Origin: Limimaricola sp041580155 | GTDB taxonomy: Bacteria > Pseudomonadota > Alphaproteobacteria > Rhodobacterales > Rhodobacteraceae | NCBI GenBank assembly: GCA_041580155.1 | Contig: JBFGEI010000037.1 | Coordinates: 1 to 17,336 of the forward strand | Reading direction: 5' to 3' | DNA: 17,336 bases | Part shown: piece after piece, positions 13,053-17,336 of the stretch | Numbering within the stretch: the first letter of the stretch is position 1 | Layout of the letters: every line of letters starts with the position of its first letter | Program-made: the position numbers and the translations under genes | Notes under the pieces: model-generated | What the model saw: the letters and a program-made list of their open reading frames with translations, nothing else | Databases searched by the model: none | What the model was told of the DNA's origin: nothing

Positions 13053-14480
13053 ATGGAAGTCGCACTTCTGTTCCTGATGATCGTCGGGCTGCTGCTGATC
13101 GGCGTGCCGATCGCGATCTCCCTCGGTCTCGCGTCGATCATCTTCCAGCTGGCGTTCTCCGAGACGTCGCTGGCCTCGATCGCGCAGTCGCTCTACCAGG
13201 CGATGGCCGGGCACCCGTCGCTGCTGGCGATCCCGTTCTTCATCCTCGCCTCGTCCTTCATGTCGACCGGCGGCGTGGCGCAGCGGATCATCCGCTTCGC
13301 CATCGCCTGCGTCGGCCATCTGCAGGGCGGCCTGGCGATCGCCGGCGTCCTGGCCTGCATGATGTTCGCCGCGCTGTCGGGATCGTCGCCGGCCACCGTG
13401 GTGGCGATCGGCTCGATCGTGATCGCGGCGATGCGCCAGGCCGGCTACACCCGCGACTTCGCCGCCGGCGTGATCTGCAACGCCGGCACGCTGGGCATCC
13501 TCATCCCGCCGTCGATCGTGATGGTGGTCTACGCCTCGGCCACCGACGTGTCGGTCGGCCGGATGTTCCTGGCGGGCGTGATCCCCGGCATCCTCGCCGG
13601 CGTCATGCTGATGGTGACGATCTACGTGATGGCCCGGATCAAGAACATGCCGAAGGGCGACTGGCTGGGCTGGGGCGAGATCTGGGCCAGCTTCCGCGAC
13701 GCGTTCTGGGGGCTGTTCCTGATCGCGATCATCATGGGCGGCATCTACGGCCACCCCTGGATCAACCTGTCGGGCGGCTTCCCCATCGTCTGGGCGCCGG
13801 GCGCTTTCACGCCCACCGAAGCCGCCGCCGTCGCCGCGGTCTACGCTTTCCTCGTTGCGACCTTCGTCTATCGCGACATGGGCCCGCTCGCCGCGGCCCA
13901 GAAGGGCGGCCGGCCGAGCTCGCTGCTGCGCAAGCCCTGGGCGCTGGTCACCGGTTTCGGGCACCGCGACACCCGCGCCACGCTGTTCGAGGCCGGCAAG
14001 CTGACCATCGTGCTGATGTTCATCATCGCCAACGCGCTGATCCTCAAGCACGTGCTGACCGACGAGCAGATCCCGCAGTCGATCGCCAACGCGCTGCTGG
14101 GGCTGGGGCTTGGGCCGATCACCTTCCTGATCGTGGTCAACATCATCCTGCTGATCGGCGGCCAGTTCATGGAGCCGTCGGGGCTGATCGTCATCGTGGC
14201 GCCGCTGGTGTTCCCGATCGCGATCCAGCTTGGCATCGACCCGATCCACCTTGGCATCATCATGGTGGTCAACATGGAGATCGGCATGATCACCCCGCCG
14301 GTCGGTCTGAACCTGTTCGTCACCTCCGGCGTCGCCGGCATGTCGGTGATGGGCGTGGTCCGCGCGGCGCTGCCGTTCCTCGCGGTGCTGGGCGTGTTCC
14401 TGGTGATCATCACCTACGTGCCTTGGCTGTCGACGGTGCTGCCAAACGCCACCATGGGGCCGGAGATCATGGTCAACTGA
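13053..14480 (+). CDS. dctM: TRAP transporter large permease DctM, with two loop insertions
   Basis: The protein has 475 aa and is highly hydrophobic, with about 11-12 membrane segments. It is the Na+-coupled transport subunit of DctPQM. Family motifs are LIGVPIAISLGLASII, AGHPSLLAIPFFILASSFM, MMFAALSGSSPATVVAIGSI, AGVICNAGTLGILIPPSIVMVVYA, FTPTEAAAVAAVYAF, FMEPSGLIVIVAPL and GMITPPVGLNLFV. It is longer than the typical DctM of about 425-440 aa. One extra loop is near residues 233-248, between GGIYG and the FTPTEAA motif. The other is a charged stretch near 274-310 (DMGPLAAAQKGGRPSS onward) between membrane segments. Both lie outside the conserved motifs, so the protein should be functional. 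The ATG at 13053 lies 2 nt after the dctQ stop; the ribosome site (GGGAG) is somewhat distant, so translation is probably coupled. Confidence 0.94.
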   Translation: MEVALLFLMIVGLLLIGVPIAISLGLASIIFQLAFSETSLASIAQSLYQAMAGHPSLLAIPFFILASSFMSTGGVAQRIIRFAIACVGHLQGGLAIAGVLACMMFAALSGSSPATVVAIGSIVIAAMRQAGYTRDFAAGVICNAGTLGILIPPSIVMVVYASATDVSVGRMFLAGVIPGILAGVMLMVTIYVMARIKNMPKGDWLGWGEIWASFRDAFWGLFLIAIIMGGIYGHPWINLSGGFPIVWAPGAFTPTEAAAVAAVYAFLVATFVYRDMGPLAAAQKGGRPSSLLRKPWALVTGFGHRDTRATLFEAGKLTIVLMFIIANALILKHVLTDEQIPQSIANALLGLGLGPITFLIVVNIILLIGGQFMEPSGLIVIVAPLVFPIAIQLGIDPIHLGIIMVVNMEIGMITPPVGLNLFVTSGVAGMSVMGVVRAALPFLAVLGVFLVIITYVPWLSTVLPNATMGPEIMVN

Positions 14481-14504
14481 CCGATCATCACCGCTGGACA
14501 CGAA

Positions 14505-14530
14505 AAAGGGCGCCCCTCGGGGCGCCCTTT
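14505..14530. terminator. Bidirectional terminator between dctM and tpiA
   Basis: A perfect 12-bp stem (AAAGGGCGCCCC and its complement around TC) lies between two convergent genes, 24 nt after dctM and 21 nt after the tpiA stop. On the minus strand it is followed by five Ts. On the plus strand only the three Ts of the stem are present, so it is stronger for tpiA but suits both. Confidence 0.85.
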
Positions 14531-14551
14531 GCACGACGTGCGGCTCGCGGC

Positions 14552-15301
14552 TCAGGCGCTTTGTTCGAGCGCCGAGACGATCGGCGAGAAATCGGTGGAT
14601 TTCAGGCTGGCGCCGCCGACCAGCGCGCCGTCGACATCGGCCACGCCGAAGATCTCGGCGGCGTTGTCGGGCTTGACCGACCCGCCGTAGAGCAGCCGGA
14701 TCGCGTCCGCCTCTTCGCCGAACCGCTCGCGCAGCTGGCCGCGCAGATGGCCGTGCACCTCGGCGATCTGCTCGAGGCTCGGCACCTTGCCGGTGCCGAT
14801 CGCCCAGATCGGCTCGTAGGCAACGACGACGTCCTTGCTGGTGACGTCGTCGGGCAGCGACGCCGCCAGCTGGCCCGACACCACCTCGAGCGTGTCGCCG
14901 GCCTCGCGCTGGGCCAGGGTCTCGCCGATGCAGATGATCGCCCGCAGCCCGGCCGCGATCGCGGTCACGGCCTTGCCGCGCACCATCTCGTCGGTCTCGC
15001 CGTGATCGGCGCGGCGTTCGGAATGGCCGAGGATCACCCAGCGGGCGCCGGCATCGCGCAGCATGGCCGCCGAGATGTCACCGGTGTGGGCGCCGGCGGC
15101 CTCGGCGTGGCAGTCCTGACCGCCGACCGAGATCGGCTGGCCACCCAGCGCGAAGGACATCTTCGCGATCAGCGTCGCCGGCGGGCACAGGACGATCTCG
15201 GCTTTCGGCGCGGCCCAGGCGATGGCGAGCGCCTCGACATCGGACATATCGGCGGCGGTGCCGTTCATCTTCCAGTTTCCCGCAACGAGCTTGCGACGCA
15301 T
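14552..15301 (-). CDS. tpiA: Triosephosphate isomerase
   Basis: The enzyme interconverts dihydroxyacetone phosphate and glyceraldehyde 3-phosphate in the cytoplasm, serving glycolysis, gluconeogenesis and the Calvin cycle where present. The protein has 249 aa, the normal length. All catalytic residues are in place: Asn9 and Lys11 (GNWKMNG), His93 and Glu95 (LGHSERR), Glu163 in AYEPIWAIGTG, with the mobile loop 6 following, and the phosphate-binding LLYGGSVKPDN and GALVGGASL. The start is ATG at 15301, with AAGGA 6 nt upstream. It appears monocistronic, with its own terminator at 14505-14530 and an upstream terminator at 15396-15422 isolating it from the Fe-S carrier gene. No convincing promoter was identified in 15302-15395. 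Confidence 0.98.
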   Translation of the reverse strand: MRRKLVAGNWKMNGTAADMSDVEALAIAWAAPKAEIVLCPPATLIAKMSFALGGQPISVGGQDCHAEAAGAHTGDISAAMLRDAGARWVILGHSERRADHGETDEMVRGKAVTAIAAGLRAIICIGETLAQREAGDTLEVVSGQLAASLPDDVTSKDVVVAYEPIWAIGTGKVPSLEQIAEVHGHLRGQLRERFGEEADAIRLLYGGSVKPDNAAEIFGVADVDGALVGGASLKSTDFSPIVSALEQSA

Positions 15302-15395
15302 GGCACTTCCTTTCCGGTGAGGTTCCCCGCCTGTCTATCGACAACTCGGGCAACACGAAAGGGAAGGCGGCTCTGCACGGCCGTTGCATGGTAAA

Positions 15396-15422
15396 ACGGC
15401 CCGCGCCGGGGGCGTGGGCCGT
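15396..15422 (-). terminator. Terminator of the Fe-S carrier gene
   Basis: A 12-bp stem (15396-15407 with 15411-15422, loop of 3) has one imperfect pair: G-U in plus-strand RNA, A-C in minus-strand RNA. On the minus strand it is followed by TTTT (complement of 15393-15396). It lies about 30 bp beyond the stop at 15454. Confidence 0.65.
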
Positions 15423-15453
15423 GATCGGGTCGGAAGAAAAAGCGGCGCGCGCG

Positions 15454-15828
15454 CTAGGAGCGTTCGGCCTTCAGCTCTTCGACATCCTTGAACTTGATCG
15501 ATTCGCCGCAGCCGCAGGCATCGGCGACGTTCGGGTTGCGGAACTTGAAGCCCGATTCCAGCAACGAGGTCTCGTAGTCGATCTCGGTGCCGAACAGGAA
15601 CATCTGCGCCATCGGCGCGATCAGCACCCGAGCGCCGTCCTGTTCGACGGCCTCGTCCATCGGATCGGCCTCGTCGACGTAATCCATGGTGTATTCCATG
15701 CCGGCGCAGCCGCCCTTCTTGACGCCGATGCGCAGCCCGGCGTGGCCGGCCTTGTGCATCAGCCGGGCGATCTGGGTGGCGGCGGCCGGGGTAATGCTGA
15801 CGGCCTGCTTGCCGGGGATCGAGAACAT
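15454..15828 (-). CDS. A-type iron-sulfur cluster carrier (SufA/IscA, HesB family)
   Basis: The protein has 124 aa. A-type carriers bind a [2Fe-2S] or [4Fe-4S] cluster and pass it to apo-enzymes. The three conserved ligand cysteines are Cys41 (KKGGCAGMEYT) and Cys105 and Cys107 (DACGCGESIKF), in the classic C-X63-CGC spacing. FLFGTEIDYETSLLESGFKFRNPN is a family hallmark. The GGCAGMEY form resembles SufA/IscA proteins of Rhodobacterales more than ErpA, but subfamily assignment from one sequence is uncertain. The start is ATG at 15828, preceded by AAGGA with an 8-nt spacing. No suf or isc genes are adjacent, so this is a stand-alone copy unless a linked operon lies elsewhere. It lies 63 bp downstream of the channel gene on the same strand. 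Confidence 0.93.
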   Translation of the reverse strand: MFSIPGKQAVSITPAAATQIARLMHKAGHAGLRIGVKKGGCAGMEYTMDYVDEADPMDEAVEQDGARVLIAPMAQMFLFGTEIDYETSLLESGFKFRNPNVADACGCGESIKFKDVEELKAERS

Positions 15829-15891
15829 CTGGATCTTCCTTTTGCGTCCACCGTCAATATAGGGATGACCGCCGGATGGCTCAAGCCACGG

Positions 15892-17336
15892 TCATGCCGC
15901 CTCGGCCGGATTGGCCTGCGGGAACACCGGCACGCCGGTCCGCGCCAGCTCGCGTGCCTTGACCAGCAGCGCCTCGCGGACCTGGCACGACAGCATCCAG
16001 GCGGTGTTGGCATCGGCGCAGGCGAGGCAGAACCAAACCTCCTGGCCGAACACGTCGTGATCGTTGACCATTACCATGTGGTCGTCGCGGTCGCAGACCT
16101 GGTCGGGCTCCTGGTCGTCGATCACCTCGAAGAAGGCGCGGCGCAGCGCGTCGACATCAGCGTCATGCGCCAGCTTCAGCTTGACCACCCGGTACATCGA
16201 CGGGTTGCGCATGGTCCAGTTCTCGAACGGTTCGGACACGAATTCCGATACCGGCACCACCAGCCGGACACCGGTCCAGTCCAGCAGCTGCACATAGGTG
16301 AAGTTGATCCGCTCGACGGTGCAGATGTGGTCGCGGAACTGGATCTTGTCGCCGATCTTGGCCGAGCGGTTCATCGCGATCTGCAGGCTCGACAGGATGT
16401 TGCCGAGGATGGTGCGGGCGGCGAAGCCCAAGATCAGCGTCACCGCCCCGGCCGAGGCCAGCAGCGACACCCCGAGGCTGCCGAACAGCTGCGCCTCCGA
16501 CAGCACGATGCCGCCGCCGATCAGCACGATCAGCACGATCAGGATGCGCCGGAACGCGGCAACCTTGGTGGCGGTGTCGCGCCGCGCCTCCTTGCCGGCC
16601 TCGTGCAGCGTCGATTCGTCGGGCGACACGATCCGGTCGAGCACCGCGTCGACGCCGTTCAGCACAAACATCAGCGCCGCCGTGGTGTAGCCCAGCGCGA
16701 TCAGCGGCGACAGCACGGTGTCGATCCGGCCCGAGAAGATGAAGAAGGCGCCGGTGACGGTGCCGACGGTCAGCGTCACCGCGAAGATGATCAGCGGCAG
16801 CCGCACCGCGCGCAGCACCGCGGTCGCGGTGCGGCTGTGCACCCGCCGCGCCAGCATCCGCGCCAGCCGGCTGGTGATGAAGGCCACCGCCAGCGCGGCG
16901 AGGATCAGCAGCGGCAGCCCGGCGACCTCCCACCACATCAGCCCCCAGAACGCGGGCTGCCGCAGCGCCGTCGGCAGCGACAGTTCGAGATCGGACGGGC
17001 CGTAGCGCGCGTGCAGCGCCGGCAGCCGCATCGCCGCCTGGCGCGAGAACACCCAGACCGGGTCGCCGCCCTCGGGCTTGACGCGGTTCAGCCGCAGTTC
17101 GATCGGCCGGCCGTCCAGTTCGATGGTGTCGATCAGCAGCGACAGCTGCGACTGGCCGGCGACCGCGCTTTCGGAGGTCGCCCGCGCGTCGAGCGCGTCG
17201 GGCCGGTCGAGCAGCGCGTTCCAGTCGATCACCGCCTTGCGGTTCAGCACATCGACGAGGTAACCGGCCAAGCGCGGCCCCATCTCGGGCTGCCGCATCG
17301 GGTCGATCGCCCCGAGGTCCAGAAGATGCGCCGCCA
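15892..17336 (-). CDS. MscS-family mechanosensitive ion channel, N-terminus beyond the window
   Basis: MscS channels open under membrane tension to release solutes after osmotic downshock. At least 480 residues are visible and the frame stays open to the right edge, so the start lies outside; internal ATGs such as 17298 are unlikely starts. Visible parts begin with about 130 residues lacking membrane segments (probably periplasmic). Five hydrophobic segments follow (starting near FWGLMWWEVAGLPLLILAAL, RLPLIIFAVTLTVGTVTG, LSPLIALGYTTAALMFVL, ILIVLIVLIGGGIVL and GVSLLASAGAVTLILGFAAR). The MscS pore helix and beta domain come next (GFAARTILGNILSSLQIAMNRSAKIGDKIQFRDHICTVERINFTYVQLLDWTGVRLVVPVSEFV), then an alpha/beta C-terminal domain. 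The larger size puts it among extended MscS relatives rather than the 286-aa E. coli MscS. Confidence 0.9.
   Translation of the reverse strand, partial: AAHLLDLGAIDPMRQPEMGPRLAGYLVDVLNRKAVIDWNALLDRPDALDARATSESAVAGQSQLSLLIDTIELDGRPIELRLNRVKPEGGDPVWVFSRQAAMRLPALHARYGPSDLELSLPTALRQPAFWGLMWWEVAGLPLLILAALAVAFITSRLARMLARRVHSRTATAVLRAVRLPLIIFAVTLTVGTVTGAFFIFSGRIDTVLSPLIALGYTTAALMFVLNGVDAVLDRIVSPDESTLHEAGKEARRDTATKVAAFRRILIVLIVLIGGGIVLSEAQLFGSLGVSLLASAGAVTLILGFAARTILGNILSSLQIAMNRSAKIGDKIQFRDHICTVERINFTYVQLLDWTGVRLVVPVSEFVSEPFENWTMRNPSMYRVVKLKLAHDADVDALRRAFFEVIDDQEPDQVCDRDDHMVMVNDHDVFGQEVWFCLACADANTAWMLSCQVREALLVKARELARTGVPVFPQANPAEAA

Overview
The window is GC-rich, tightly packed chromosomal DNA. 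Its protein families and gene order fit an alphaproteobacterium of the Rhodobacterales (Rhodobacter/Roseobacter/Paracoccus relatives). This rests on DUF2849-cysI-cysH-DUF934-fpr synteny, the Rhodobacter-type short ferredoxin-NADP reductase, the DctPQM TRAP transporter and the IF-3 N-terminus. No taxon was confirmed by search. No rRNA, tRNA, CRISPR array, insertion sequence or phage gene was seen. No gene-free stretch exceeds 300 bases; the longest is the dctD-dctP gap of 218 bp.

Layout, left to right. The 3' part of an xdhC-type molybdoenzyme maturation gene (+) is followed by infC (-), which appears to start at a rare ATA codon. Next is a divergent gene (+) for a membrane-anchored Ala/Glu-rich coiled-coil protein of unknown function. 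A minus-strand sulfur assimilation cluster follows, in transcription order: DUF2849 protein, ferredoxin-type siroheme sulfite reductase (cysI), APS reductase (cysH), DUF934 protein, ferredoxin-NADP reductase (fpr). A divergent Lrp/AsnC regulator (+) shares its promoter region, which carries paired 14-bp elements. A cytochrome P450 (-) is convergent with that regulator.

The centre-right is a C4-dicarboxylate module on the plus strand: sensor kinase dctB, response regulator dctD, then the TRAP transporter genes dctP, dctQ and dctM. The dctD-dctP gap holds a perfect GTGCGG/CCGCAC palindrome with a second degenerate copy 33 bp on, an AT-rich 23-bp palindrome, and a GG-N10-GC (-24/-12-like) element. 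A perfect 13-bp hairpin lies between dctP and dctQ.

The right end is all minus strand: triosephosphate isomerase (tpiA), an A-type Fe-S carrier (SufA/IscA family) and an MscS-family channel gene that runs off the window edge.

How the genes work together. APS reductase makes sulfite, CysI reduces it to sulfide with electrons from ferredoxin, and Fpr probably recharges the ferredoxin. The Lrp protein is the obvious candidate regulator. DctB should sense C4-dicarboxylates and phosphorylate DctD, which should control dctPQM. The most surprising point is that DctD has lost the GAFTGA (L1) loop, the Walker A lysine and one arginine finger of its sigma-54 activator ATPase domain. Its receiver domain, Walker B and Fis-type DNA-binding domain are intact. 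This argues for a non-canonical mode of promoter control.
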